A stretch of DNA of 64,000 bases from Daedaleopsis sinensis. Lineage: Eukaryota; Basidiomycota; Agaricomycetes; Polyporales; Polyporaceae. Under the pieces are notes generated by a model that did no database searches, was not told the origin of the DNA, and was given only the letters and a program-made list of their open reading frames with translations. Each line of letters begins with the position of its first letter. The first letter of the stretch is position 1. This document shows, piece after piece, positions 1-12,189 of the stretch. The stretch spans positions 124,001-188,000 of the forward strand of contig CM066311.1 of NCBI GenBank assembly GCA_033807695.1. Direction: 5' to 3'. The position numbers and the translations under genes are program-made.

Positions 1-1446
1 TCCTACAGTGGCACAGCTCGGTGTATGCACCCTCCAACCCGGACTGTTCATTCCGTCGGTCGATGAGCGCGATAGTATAGCATATACCACGACTGCTTGT
101 ATCCGGATACTGATACCCAAGCGTACCTGCACCACGTATTGATCGGACTTGTATTAGTAGCCTGTATGATATCCTGCAAAGTCTAGGCTTAAAGGTCTTG
201 ACAGTTCGCAGTCGACCGAAGGTTTGAGCTACACTCAGGCCGCCAGGGACGCCAAGAGAACCTGTGCATATCTTGCATATACTTAAGTGCCACCGTGTCT
301 CGTGAGCTGCTATAGTCGCAATACGTCAGTCTCTACTGGGAGCATGAAGATTGACTGGGTATGCTTAGCCAGCAATTCGGTACTCGCCTCTACCTGCTCC
401 TCATTATTTTGCCCGGCTAACACGCCTCTTCGACTCTTGCTGTAAGCAGTACTTAACGGTCCTTAGGCACTACTTGGAAGGTCGAGACATATGAGGAGGT
501 CCACAGTACCTGACCGTGCGAAGACCCTGGCAGAAATAGCTCCCTGCGCATGCTCACGGTGGCCCATCATTCTTGTTGATCAACGATCGTTCGACTGCAC
601 TGTCACAAATACACCTCGACACCGGCTTACACCTACATGCGGCTATAGTCTGTGGTACAACATAAGTGAATATTTGGGTTAAGGACAAGAAATGTTCAGG
701 TGAAGCGTACCTAGGTCGTCCGTGCGTGGAGGGGGCGATATCTAGCGGGTCCACCACGGTGAGAATGGTGCAATAGACACCGGTATCAGACCTGCATCTC
801 CTGACAAACCTTCTGACCTGGTTCGTGATGTACTCAGAGGGAGCGCAACTGTGAGTATCATTCGTGCGATACGGAGGTACTTATTTGTGAAGTCCACGTA
901 CAAGTCCTACAACGGGATGTATTAGAATGGCAAAGGAATCATCCCAGCTCATATCATCATAGTGCTCTCCGGTCGAGATCAGGCCGAGACGAAGCGTTGC
1001 GAAACGAAGCTTTGGAGGCGTGCTAGGCCCTAGTAGAGTGGGCGAGGCGACGGCTCCTCCTCGATCGGGTTGGTAAAAACAGAGTCATCGGAAACCTACA
1101 AGAAAGTAGTCAAAATTTCGGCGTGTGTCGTGTACTATGTTCTTAGTGAGAGCCACAATTTCTGATAGTGATCATGGGCGGAGAGTAAAAGCAGCAGCTG
1201 GCAGGAGCAGCAGAAGGTTCGTACAGATAGGCGCGCGTGCGAACCATGATGGAAATGATGGGATAAGAGGGGAGCCGAGAGCTTATCCGTCGAAAAAGAG
1301 ATTCTGAACACTTGTTCCTGTGACTTACCGACCTAAAATCACCCCAAAACTGGTCATCATCTCCCTCGACGAGCTCGACGTTGCGCTCGACGTTCCCGAC
1401 GCACCCGACGCTCTCAGTGCTCCCGACGCTGTCCGCTCCTTAGCAT
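1..1446. other. Intergenic, no gene recognised
   Basis: The only open frames are under 70 codons, overlap on both strands and match no family I know. Base composition is close to even, unlike the GC-rich coding blocks that follow. The last part is the promoter and 5' UTR of the gene starting at 1447. Confidence 0.6.
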
Positions 1447-4400
1447 ATGTCCACTCAGGCACAGTCTTCCTCTCCCTTTGCTCGCTTTTCTCGTCTTGCT
1501 CTGTTTAAGTCTACTGCCTCGTCCCCGCTCACCCCCGAGCCTCAACCTGAAGATTGGTACATACCGTATAATGGCCCGTACGAGCCCCCGAAGGACCGCA
1601 ACACGGACAGCTGGGGTCACCTCGTCAGCGGATGGTTGATGGAGAACGACGAGGGCGAGCGGGGCGCCCGAACGCGGGTCCTATCCAACGCGTCAAGGCC
1701 GTCGACGGCGGACGACCAGAAGCGCAAGACGTCCCGCGTGCAGGCGTCGTTCATCAAGCTTGACCAGGCGGGAGGCGTCGGCGACGTCCCGCACCCCGCG
1801 CGGTCGCAGGAGGTCGTCCCCGTCCCCCACCGTGCGAGCCTCGCAAGCATCCTCTCCTTCGGGAAGCAGAAGGGACACAGGCTCCAGCACTATCCGTCTA
1901 CGGGTTCGCTAAGAAGTGATGCGGCCCCGCCAGTCCCACAGGAACCCAGGCAGGAAGTATCAAACTCTCAGCCTGCGTTTCCCCGCCGCCATCCCTATGC
2001 CTACGCGACCCCCGCCGTCGCTCCCACTCCGGTCACCACTCCAATCGTCGCCGCACACCCACCACCACCCCCTCTGCCTCTCAATAACTCTGGGACGAAC
2101 AAGTTCTCCGTGCAGCTCCTCGACCCCCTTGCCCGCAAGCCAACTGCACCCGCGTACCTCCTTCCCGCGAGTCGGCCGTCACGCCTGAGCTTGAAGGCGT
2201 CCATGTCCACTCCAAACCTCCGGGCTGCTGCCGCGGGCTCGGGGTCCGTGCTCCCGAAGGGCAAGCAGCGGTGGTTATCGGCCGAGACGTGGTGCGACGC
2301 GTTGATTCTCCCGAGACCGAGGTTCGCATTGCGGGTGGACGGGGAAGGCAGTAGCGGGCGTATCGTGAGTCCGCCAGGGAGTCCGATATGGCCTGAGGAC
2401 GCGGAGAAGGCGAAAGCGTTCACGGTGCAGGCCAGGCCGCTGAAGAAGTCCGTGTCTGCTACACAGCTCAGTTCGCGTCCTGCGCCCCCGTCGCCACCGC
2501 GACCTCTACCGCCCACGAAGGTTGCACCTCCTCCACCACCTCGACCGCAGCCAGGACCGTCAAGACCTCCTCCCCCTCCTCCTTCTGAGCCCGCACCCGC
2601 ACATCTGAACGGCGCACATCCTCAGTTCCTCAAGCCGCACCGTCCGAAGAGCTGGGCTTTGGATGACCTAGCACTGCCTAGCCCGGTGCCATCGTTAGCA
2701 AAGTAAGTGTATGCCCATCCTACCACTCCATCTATACCACCATCCTCTCTCCGTACTATCCAGCAATCGAGTATACCAGCCATATCTCCGCATTGCCCGG
2801 TTGCTGGACAGTCTCGGTCTCGGCCTGGGCAAGGAAAGGACCAGACCGAGGCCGAGAAAAATCCAGTAACGTCTTGTAGATCTGGTGTGGACGTACAGCG
2901 CTGCCCATGAACACCCAGTCCCTTTCCCGCGTCGACATGTTTGATACGAGGATCAATCCTTGACCATTATACGCGTCTATTCGTCGTGTTCTCCTTCAGA
3001 GACGGCTCTATGTTGTCGGCTGCACTTGCCTTGCAATGGGATTCGCGCGATAGACGCGTTGGACTGGGTGTGTACGAGATGCGCGAGTCGTAAGAGTGAG
3101 AATACGGTGGCAAGGCTGTTGGCGGGACTCGAAGGGTGAAGGAGGCTTGCATCACGCAGTCTACCTACTTTATGCTCATGAACGCGACATGCGCGTTCAT
3201 CTTGACAGGGCGCGTGTCTTCTGCATGGCAATGCTAACGCCGCACTGCGCAGGGTCCTCGAGGACGGAGACAAGCTGAACGCGGATCGCAAAGTATGGCA
3301 ACGGGAGGCCGCCAAGTCGTTCGCAGACAGGCATGCTGGCACGGTATCCCGTGCGCGGTCCAAATCCATCGGCGCTCGGGCGGCGTCGCATGCACGCGAA
3401 CCCAGCACATTCGCAGCCTTTGCGGAGGTTACGTTGCTCGGAAGCCAGAGGCGCCGCCCGACCGTCCATGTTCGCGTGCATCCGCCACGATCTGACGGAC
3501 ACGCGACGTCGAGCGGGGGCGGCACGAATACCGTCTCGGGCGCAACCACTGGACTCGGCACATTCACGTCAACATCGCACTCACACTCGCAGGCGCACAC
3601 GAGGACTCGCTCGCATGCGCACTCGAATTCGCTTGGGTCGATCGCGCACTCCCGCTCGGACGAGTCGTTCATGTGGACCCCCGGCCATGGTCGCAATCAC
3701 TCATTGGGAAGGTCTGCCCTTCGGATCGTGCGCAACACCGCTACAACGGCAGCAGGATTGTGCGGGATCTCTAGTGTGGCCGATGAAGACGGCAAGGACA
3801 GGTCGAGGACGATGGATGAGAAGGCCGCCGCGATAGAGGAGGCGCTACGCCAGAACGGAACCAAGACCATCCACCTCCGTGATCAAATCGCGAGGGAGGC
3901 TCGTGCGCGCGATGCCGCGGTAATGGTCGTCGCGTCGCCGCAGAGTGCGACGTTGCGCGCCGGTGAGCAGGGCTTTGGACTCGGTGGAGTGAACGGAGTC
4001 TCGCCGACGCCTTCCGGGCTCTCATCGGAGGGCGTCGGGATCGCCATTTCGTCACCTGTACCGCAAGAGGACCCCTTCGGAAAGGAGCCGATTCTCATTC
4101 CTGCGCACCCGTATGCGCAGGGGTCTGGCGCACATCCGTATTATCAGCGTACGCCGGGCAAGGCGCCGATTGTGACGATCGCTCACGCCGAGTCCTCAAG
4201 TACGCTCGAGGATGGGGCGACGAAGCATCGCCAACCGGTCAAGGTCCACCCCTACTCGCCTTATGCGCAAGTGCAGCATCCGTACGCCACCGATCCGGTC
4301 CCCAGCTCAAGGATGAAGCAGCGACACCTTGAGGTGATATCGCCCAAGTCGAGCATGTTCGCCGAGCTCAGTCCTGGGACGATCCGCGAGATCATGCCCG

Positions 4401-5905
4401 ACGACATCCAGTACTCGCCCTACATCTCGACTCCTCCCATTCGTGTCGGAGAGCTTGCGCCCTCTGCCGCTTCGAAGCCGTCCATGCACCCGTACGCTTC
4501 TGCGTCAAATCGCATGAGCGAATGGGGCTTCGCGGACGCATTGACACACACGATGCACCGGAGCAGTCCCGACAGCGGAGTTGGCACGAGCGAGGCACAT
4601 GAGGTTCCGCCTGTGCCGCCGCAAGCTGCGTCCGAGCGACCAACGTTTGCACGCGTGCTCGAGGACTCTGACGATATGATCGTGATCAGTCCCGACCAGG
4701 AGCTCGAGAACGACATGCACGCGGCCGGTTCGAGGACGGCTATGCCCCTCCCCGGTCGTCGTCTCCGTCGTCCTCGTATGGCCACGCAGCCGTCCTCGAA
4801 TCACACTCTCGCGTCGTCGCCCATGGAGAACCTCGATCCGCCGATGTTCCGCCGTGACCTGCATGTGGGCGAGCAGAGCTTCCACTCGTCCGGCTCGTCG
4901 CCGGGCGTGATCTCCAACCAGTCCTCGCCCCCAGTCTCACCACGTCCCGCGAACGCCTCGGACGACCTCGAGCAGTTCCGCGACCTGTTCTACCGCCCGC
5001 CGGAGCGCACCCCGTCCATAGACGACTCGCCCGCGCGCCCGCCGGTCTCCCGCCAGGGGAGCGGCGCGGGGAGCATCCCGATCGACCTCGGCGCACGGAG
5101 CACACGCAGCCTGAGCGGGCTGACGACGCTCGCGCGGCAGCTGAGCATGAGCATGGACGAGATGCAGGACAACGAGCATGCGCTCGAGGAGGCGGATCGC
5201 GCGTCGCCGATGTGGGGCGCGAGACATGGACACCGGCCAGAGGGCTTCAGCCCGGGGCTGGTCTCGCAGTCGTCGTCCCGGTCCGGGTACAGGCGCGAGG
5301 GCAAACAGTCTCCGCTGCGGCTGCTGTTGGACGAGGACCTGGCGCTTTCGCAACCGGTGTACTTGGTTCCGGAGGACGTCGAATCGTCGCGTGCGTCGTC
5401 GATGCTGGAGATGCCGCTGGACGACGAGCATGACAGTGAGTGTGACTCTCTCGATGCTACCTGCCCACGCGCTGACGATGTGTCCACAGATCTGCGCGTC
5501 GGCGAGGTCGAGGCCGTGCGCACGCCGCCGGCGTCCTCAGAGCCGAAACGTTTTTCGACGCACCTCACGCAGATGCAGTACGTTTCCACGGATGGGGAGC
5601 TGAGCCCGCGGAGCCCCGAGGACGAGCGGCGGCGGATCACGTCGCAGTCGAGCCTCGGCCTGCCGCTCTCGTCCGCGGACGGGGCGCGGTCGAGCTTCAT
5701 GACGAACACGTCGGGCATGTCACGCCTGTCGGACTTCCCTGCGCCGCCGTCGATGGTTACCGCGAGCCACCTGTCGATCCTGAACGCGTACTACGGCGAC
5801 GCGCGCGAACGGCCTAGCGAGGAGGGGCAGCTCGTGCGGCCGGGGCTCGTGCGAGAAGCGAGCCAGGCGACGTTCGGACGCCAGCAGATGGGCGAGGCGC
5901 TATAG
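1447..5905 (+). CDS. Large low-complexity protein of unknown function
   Basis: Exons 1447-2702, 3253-5435 and 5490-5905, about 1284 residues. The first open frame ends in TAA, but that TAA lies inside a perfect GTAAGT donor, and splicing to the CAG at 3250-3252 restores the frame (LAK joined to VLEDGDK). I recognise no catalytic domain. The N-terminal third is Ser/Pro-rich with two proline runs (about residues 200-215 and 345-385), followed by a His/Ser/Thr-rich stretch, repeated HPY(A/S) tripeptides around residues 635-690, and a long acidic, Ser-rich tail. This is the composition of a disordered scaffold or regulatory protein, an inference only. The 550-nt first intron is unusually long for this genome and could hide a small exon. 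The 54-nt second intron is a multiple of three and open, so it may be retained. Confidence 0.72.
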
Positions 5906-6903
5906 CGTCCAGTCCCCTACACATTAACTTACCCATACCTTGCGCTGCCCTACTTACACACTTACACTTACGACCATCTGTATTCTAGTCTACCATACAT
6001 AAACTCTGGACGGCCCGTTGTCTGTTTTTGACGTTCTCTCTACGGTCTCTTCTTGCTGGATGCTTTGAGTAGGTATATATGTTATATCTTCACGGTCCCC
6101 GACGCCTGCACATTACCACTAGTACATAGAGTGTTTTTTGGCCGTTTGGCGCGTCGAGTGTTTATTACTCAGTTTATTGTTCATTTCGGAACTTTTACTC
6201 TCGCAATTGATGTCTTGCGCACATTGGGTTACGCGCAATTGGTGCACCATCAGGATCCAAGCCCAAGTACTGAGGAGACGCGCACGCAAATAAACCCTAG
6301 GCGCCCGTGAATAGCGGTCAAGCGCTCGTAGAATTGCTGAAGATGGTGATGATGTTGTGGGGTGAACGGACGTCGCTGGGAAAGAAGTATGATTTTTGCT
6401 GTAGAGGGGAGGAGAGTGCGATTAGAATGAGGGTGACTATGGAAGGATAGCGTAGGTATGGTGCGCGGATTGGTCGTGGATGGATTTCAGATAGCGGGCC
6501 AAGCGCCGTGGCACTGCCACACGCGCGTTTAATTTTATGATCACATGAGGTTTGCGTCGTCTCAGAGCCTTCTCACTATCCCCTCCTATTCCTCCTCCCC
6601 CACCACGGTCTTCGTGCGATTGAGCAGCTGCGGTCCTGTACCGCGCCAGGCGTTTTGACCGCCCCCGACGCCTGGGCTCAAATCAAACGTCTCATTTTTG
6701 CTGCTCAGGCTCTCTATCACGCAACTTCCCAGCCATCCGAGTCTCATCCTTTACCTCTCACAAGGCGCCCACTCAAGGCCACCCGTCCGACAGGGGCGAC
6801 AGGACCTATGTCTAGCGAGGGTGGTCCTTCGCTACCGTATCGCCACCAGAAGCAGGCCCGTGTCAGTGGCAGAAGCACTGCTTGTGCGGGGTGCACCTCC
6901 TTG

Positions 6904-6938
6904 GAATTCATTGCGTGCGCCGAATTCATTGCGTGCGC
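6904..6938. repeat. Two tandem copies of a 17-nt unit
   Basis: GAATTCATTGCGTGCGC occurs at 6904-6920 and again at 6922-6938, separated by a single C. A local duplication in non-coding DNA; no function inferred. Confidence 0.8.
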
Positions 6939-7800
6939 TTTCGTACGTCCGCGACGGCCGCGGCGAAAAGGCGTAAGAGGGTCTGGTAAGTCTGTTCTTT
7001 CTCGCTCTCTTTCTCTCGCATTTCCTCCCGGATCCCCCAATTGGCACGATGTGTGTCTGTCGTCCGAGCGGGCTCAGGCTCGAGGCCGAGGGCCACTAGT
7101 ATCTGTGCCGTGCATGCATAGACCAGCAGGTTGAACAGGCGATGTGGCAGCCCTGCATCTTGCTCAGATGTCAGAAATGCAGTTCCGGGGAGGGTTACTG
7201 TATCCGGCTGAGTGCACGGCCCATGCACTTAGCTGCATATGGTAACCCTTCCCGCGAGCACTCTCTATGTCTTCAAGCAAGTCTTCGCTCACACATTTTC
7301 TAGTCAACGCTTTGTCGAACAACATATGTGCAGGATATCCTGTCATTACAGCATTCATTCACTGCCTTCTGCGACACAGACAGTGACATTCGCCCTCGTC
7401 ATGTCCGTTCTTTCTGGTTCTTCCCGGCCCACTCCAGGTTCACTAGAGAGTCCTTAGGCTCGCTATCCAGAACCCTCGCTATCCCTTCTACCTTACCCAG
7501 TGCACATTAGTGCCCAGGCTTGCCGCTCTGGCTGGATTTTGAGTTGGTTCTGTGCCTTCGTCTTTGACCGCATACCATGACGCCCTCTATTCTGTGACCG
7601 TCGGTGGCCTGTCATTTACTCCATTATTGTACCTATATCAAATCATTCTTCTTTGTGCACAAAGCCATAGCCGCATTTACGTCGTCTTGGCAAGAGGAGA
7701 ACCGTCCGACTGTGGCCAACGGCTAAAGCGTCCAGCTCTGACGCATTGTGACATGAAATCACGCTCAATTCAGAAATGTCAAAGCATGGGGGTCGCCAAG

Positions 7801-7808
7801 TATATAAA
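7801..7808 (+). promoter_or_regulatory. TATA box of the alpha-kinase gene
   Basis: TATATAAA stands 68 nt before the ATG at 7876, the usual spacing for a TATA box plus a short 5' UTR. This supports the chosen start. Confidence 0.55.
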
Positions 7809-7875
7809 GGTTAGCAGGTCCTCGTCCGTTGTCCCTCATAGCATCCACACACCTCGTCTCCATCTCGCATCTCTC

Positions 7876-10563
7876 ATGTCGAACAACACTGCGACCTCGG
7901 ACCCTTCCCTCTGCGAAGGAGAAGCAGGGTGCGGCAATATGTTTCCGAACAAAACGCAAGGTGGTCTCTGTCCAAGATGCCAGGTGGTTAGTGCCGACGA
8001 AGCAGCGGGGAGGCATGATCATATCCAGATGATCATGGTGCGTTACAGCTCTAGTGTCTGAATGCTCCGACGTGCACTGACATATAGGTCTGGACCGTGT
8101 GGTTATCAGACATATCCCCAGTGCCAGGATTGCGGCGCGTACGGCAAAATGTTTCAAAACAATCTGTGTGGACGGTGCAGAAACCTCCGTAAGTGGCATA
8201 GTTATGGATTTTATGTCTGTATTGGTTTGTACTTATTTAACTCAAGGTTGTGAGCGCGATCAGATCCATGATCAGGCGGCCCAAGACATGCACAATACCC
8301 GTGCTAACCCTCTACCTCAACGTATCACTGCCAATGGGCCTGCCCGTCAGCCAGCACAAACACCCTCCCATATCCTCAGAGCTGCGACATCAATGTATGG
8401 TGCTCCTGGCCCTATTAGACCTGGCGCTCCAGTTCCGAAACCCTCTCAGTTTGTAAGCCCGCAGGAGCCGACTGGCAACACACGCATCATCAAGGTGTGG
8501 CTCGAGCCGAAGTTCTCTAATCGTAACAAAGAGCTCGAGACTGGTCTTGGTCCCCTCATGCGTTCATGGGCACCGGACACTCTCATGGATGGTAAGTGGT
8601 GTTGCGACTTGCACATGATGCAGCTACAGCGCGCTCTAACTGGCATGACCACAGACATAGTTCAAGCCGCTCTAGATCAATGGAACAAGGAACCCTGGGA
8701 AGAGATTGCGGAGAAGAGTCTCGCACGGTGAGCTATTTTTATGTTCTCAGGCTCGCAGTGGTTTATCGTACTGATTGTCGAGTAATAATTATAGGGCTGA
8801 TGTTGACATCCGGTGGCACAACAACATATTGCCCGAGCCTGGCACGGTATACGGAACTGTGGGGGACTTCTATGACGGACACAACAACCTGCCTACCCGG
8901 GACCTATACTTTGGTAAGGTTCCGGTTGCGACGAAGCATACCAAGGGGCAGAGTGTCCACCTTGAGATACTCATCAACATTCACAAGGTGCGATTTACTC
9001 GTTTCGTTCACTAACTACCTATCTAATCAGTTCCTATTTAGTTCGAAGTGCGCACGGGTACAAGGGCACCTGAGCACCTCGTGAAGGGTGCTGGAAAGCG
9101 AAAATCACCTTCTAGTGGTAACAATTGGGATAGCGGTCCCGGGGCGCTGCATCCTCCACAGAAGAAGAGTAAGCAATCAATGTCAAGTTCTTGACTAGGC
9201 CTTAGTATACTAACTCTGTACTATTCAGCGCGGACTGCAGTGATGAAGTCAACCTTTGTTCCTCAGTCAGCATGGGGCCTTTCGCCAGCTGTCGGAGGTC
9301 CTTATGGTCGAGTTGGTGGTTCATATGCCAAGCTGCAAGATGTACGCCTGCTGCTTGCCAAGATTGACGTCGATATGGTCACAGGCGCAGTCAGTGTGAC
9401 TTGGGACATGGCAGACGGTGCAGAAGAACGCCTCGGACGTATTGCTGATCAAGTTGACAGCAAGGGCAAGACCAAAAAGGTCTTTTTGGTGCGTCCTTAC
9501 ACTTTCCATATCTTGCATGCTTCATGAGCCTAACGGACACAATCACAGGCTGAGCTTGGCGAAGGTGACAACATCGAGCAACTCGTCGCCAAACGTTTCT
9601 TCGAGGTCGGTAAAGGCCCCGACAAGGTTAGCTGCGAGGAGAATGCACACTACATCGAGCTCGAGGCTCGTCGTCTTGCTCTTGGCAAGTTCTTCTTCGA
9701 CCTTTTTCGCGAGTATGCAAAGAACGCAGATGCAGAGATTTCCGAAGGTGATTTTGATATTTCTAAGCTCGACTGAAGCCTCACTGACACAGTACCATGG
9801 CAATCATCTAGACTTCGCGTTCTCTTCCTTCTATCTCGCATGTGAAGTCATCGGAGATGAAGGCCCGTCGAAGGCATCAGGACTCACTGGAGAGTGGTCG
9901 ACGCTGACCTCTGTTGGGAGGCCGAAGCCCGCCGTGTTCTGGCTTCTAGAGCCCCGCCGTACGAAGACTGTCAAGCGCTGGAGTGGTACACTTGTACATA
10001 CCAGTCAGTCTGACAAGAAACACTCGACAATGGGCGCATTCGTGCACTTCGCGTACGAGTGGAGCAAGCATAGTGTTGTGTTTGCTGATCTGCAGAGTAC
10101 GTGCGGCAGTTTTTTGAGCTCACTATACAGTACCATATTCAGTCCGACTGATGTATTGACTTTCAGGTTCTAGTGGACGTCTACCGGGGCCACACCTGGA
10201 GTATGGTAATGTACTATTTGATGTCATGACTCATACTCCTGCTGGGTAAGTGCTCGCTCGGTCATAGCTCATTTACTCATGTTAAATACGTCTTACAGAG
10301 AGTCTGGAATAGGAGATCACGGCCTCGAGGGAATGGCAACATTCGTGGCAGATCATCGTTGCTTCAAGGTGTGCGATGAACTGGACCTTCAAAAACTGGA
10401 GCTTCCACAGCAGCAGCCTCAGCAGCCTCAAGTTCGTCGACACCGCCCGGTTAGTTCTGCTCATCAAGTTGATGACTCAAGTTCAGGCGATGAGGATGAG
10501 GAGGATGAGCCTCCGGAGGGTGGTCCGGTGCCCGCTGGTCATTCACCTCAGGCTGATGACTGA
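7876..10563 (+). CDS. Atypical alpha-kinase with N-terminal Cys-pair modules
   Basis: Eleven exons: 7876-8037, 8122-8188, 8247-8591, 8655-8727, 8795-8987, 9042-9168, 9229-9488, 9549-9747, 9812-10096, 10167-10245, 10299-10563; 684 residues, phase kept throughout. Alpha-kinases phosphorylate Ser/Thr within helical regions. The C-terminal third carries the family hallmark, a Leu-Phe-Asp/His-Thr strand followed by GIGDHGLEG, after the segment around FYLACEVI. The N-terminus has two zinc-finger-like modules, Cys13/Cys19/Cys32/Cys35 (CX5C-X12-CX2C) and Cys55/Cys58/Cys70/Cys73 (CX2C-X11-CX2C). The second is built only by the splice acceptor at 8121; the alternative acceptor at 8087 breaks phase. The tail is Gln/Pro-rich then acidic. 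Such alpha-kinase families are expanded in Agaricomycetes; the substrate is unknown. The catalytic lysine was not assigned. Confidence 0.85.
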
Positions 10564-11039
10564 GTAGCAGATAATCTGTCATGTGCACAATGTCTGTACT
10601 AGTAGTATATTGATCTGGTAAATGCAGAGTCCGAATCTTTACAGAACACGACTACATTCGACTATTGTCAATGGGTAGGACAGCCAGCGAAACTGCGACA
10701 ATGCGTTGGGGGTCGGGGGCCTCATGGTTCTGGACGAGTGGGAAAGCGGGGAGTGCGTGCGCTTAGGACATGGGGGGTTTGAGCTGATACCCTCCAACTG
10801 TCCTCCGTCGTCCCCAGCAGCTCCTGTTTCCCGTCTACTCTCTCGCTCTCACTCTCGCTCTCCGCACTCTCCCCTGATTTGCAGACATTGCTTAGGAGGT
10901 CCATTCAGACAGCGGAAAAGAAATAACAGACTCGTTCTGGGGCCGTAAAGGTATGTTTGACCTGTCTCCTTTCTCTCTCCTCCGTGCACGAGTCATCCCC
11001 GGGCCCCGTCCAAGCTCCAACATTCCCTGCACGCAAATA
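10564..11039. other. Intergenic spacer with pyrimidine tract
   Basis: No gene seen. A CT-rich stretch at about 10835-10875 resembles the pyrimidine-rich promoter elements common before fungal genes and precedes the decayed ORF downstream. Confidence 0.4.
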
Positions 11040-12090
11040 CCAATGTCTTCATCACAAGAGCTACTACTTTCTCAGGGCCATCCTAGGTCGACAATGTTCG
11101 AGCATCATCCTATCGCCCCCCGACGACAGACTCCTCAATGGCCCTCAACTCCCAGCCTTCCTCTCGACCTCCCGTTCTTCCCTGAAGCGTGCATGCTCCG
11201 ACCCTGGGGCCCGGCTCAGAGGATATGAATCGTTTGGGTGCTGGTGACCGTGTTGGTGCTCGACAGCGGCACGACTCACATCCTCCCATCCTCCTCCGGC
11301 TCCCTGATTCCCAGTCCCTGACGCGTGTGTGCTCCGACCCTGGGGCCCAGCTCAGAGGATATGGATCGGTTCTGTGCTCGTCTCCGTGCTCGGCCAACTC
11401 TCACACATGTTTGCCTTCGACCCTGACAGAACGCTCTCCCTACCCATCGACTGCCAACACCTCCGGAGCCCGACATGGACGTCCTCTGCGAGCGCATCCG
11501 CTCGATCACCCACCAACGGATCCCCGCCAGGCTCCTCCCAGGGCGCGCCCGCGAAACCCCCACCTCTCTCCGACGCCGCACGCAAGGCGATCACCGATGC
11601 TGAGAACCGCGCAGAACGCGCAGAGCAGGCCCGCGACGAGCTCGAGGCCCGCATCCGCATGATCCAGGAGTGCTGGTCCGAGGTCGAGCACTATCTCGTC
11701 CAGACCGAGGTGCACACCGCCGACGTCCGCAACCACTTTGCCCGCACCGTCGGCGACAGCGGCGGCCAGCTCATCCCCGTCTCCTCCATCCCCACCCAAA
11801 ACACCGTCTATCTCCTCTCCATCCTCCATCCATGATCGCTCCCGCTCCCCACCCGCTCCCATGGCTCTAGCCGCAGCTCTCACAGACTGAACCTGTCCTC
11901 CCAACCCTTCCCCTCCGTCGTGCTACCCCCACCACCCAGTGCCAGCTCGAGCCGTGTCCATCCGCGCGCAGGGAGCATGGACGCAGGCTACGGCAACACC
12001 CTGTCAGGCCCTGGCGCTCTGCCCCCCGCCAAGAGGCCCCGCAGCGACCGCGACGACGACCGCAGCCGCAGCCGTCGATACAGCGTTTCG
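11040..12090 (+). pseudogene. Decayed ORF with coiled-coil segment
   Basis: A frame from about 11475 to 11832 encodes a Ser/Pro-rich start and then a charged helical stretch (AENRAERAEQARDELEAR) of coiled-coil type. It is cut by an in-frame TGA at 11833-11835, after which the same frame resumes and runs to a GTGAGT donor near 12090 with a basic, Arg/Ser-rich end. The stop could instead lie in an unrecognised intron, so pseudogene status is not certain. Upstream, at 11189-11230 and 11325-11366, a segment of about 42 nt is duplicated in different frames. I do not recognise the family. The next sequence to the right is a separate transporter remnant. Confidence 0.35.
11189..11366. repeat. Two direct copies of a segment of about 42 nt
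   Basis: Copies at about 11189-11230 and 11325-11366 share the core TGCTCCGACCCTGGGGCCC and the following CTCAGAGGATATG with few differences. The offset of about 136 nt is not a multiple of three, so the duplication shifts the frame. Confidence 0.75.
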
Positions 12091-12189
12091 GTGAGTCTGC
12101 TTCCCGCCATCTGCTGCAGTGTGCCGTGCTCACGCGCCCCCCCGCCGTCCAACTCCCCACATCACACATACCTCTTTTCCTCAACCCCC

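Larger units (their letters stand above)
5906..7875. other. Intergenic spacer of about 2 kb
   Basis: No credible gene: frames of 60-160 codons occur on both strands but have no family resemblance and no good splice context. It contains a 17-nt direct tandem repeat with an EcoRI-type core (6904-6938) and, at the right end, the TATA box of the alpha-kinase gene. Confidence 0.5.
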
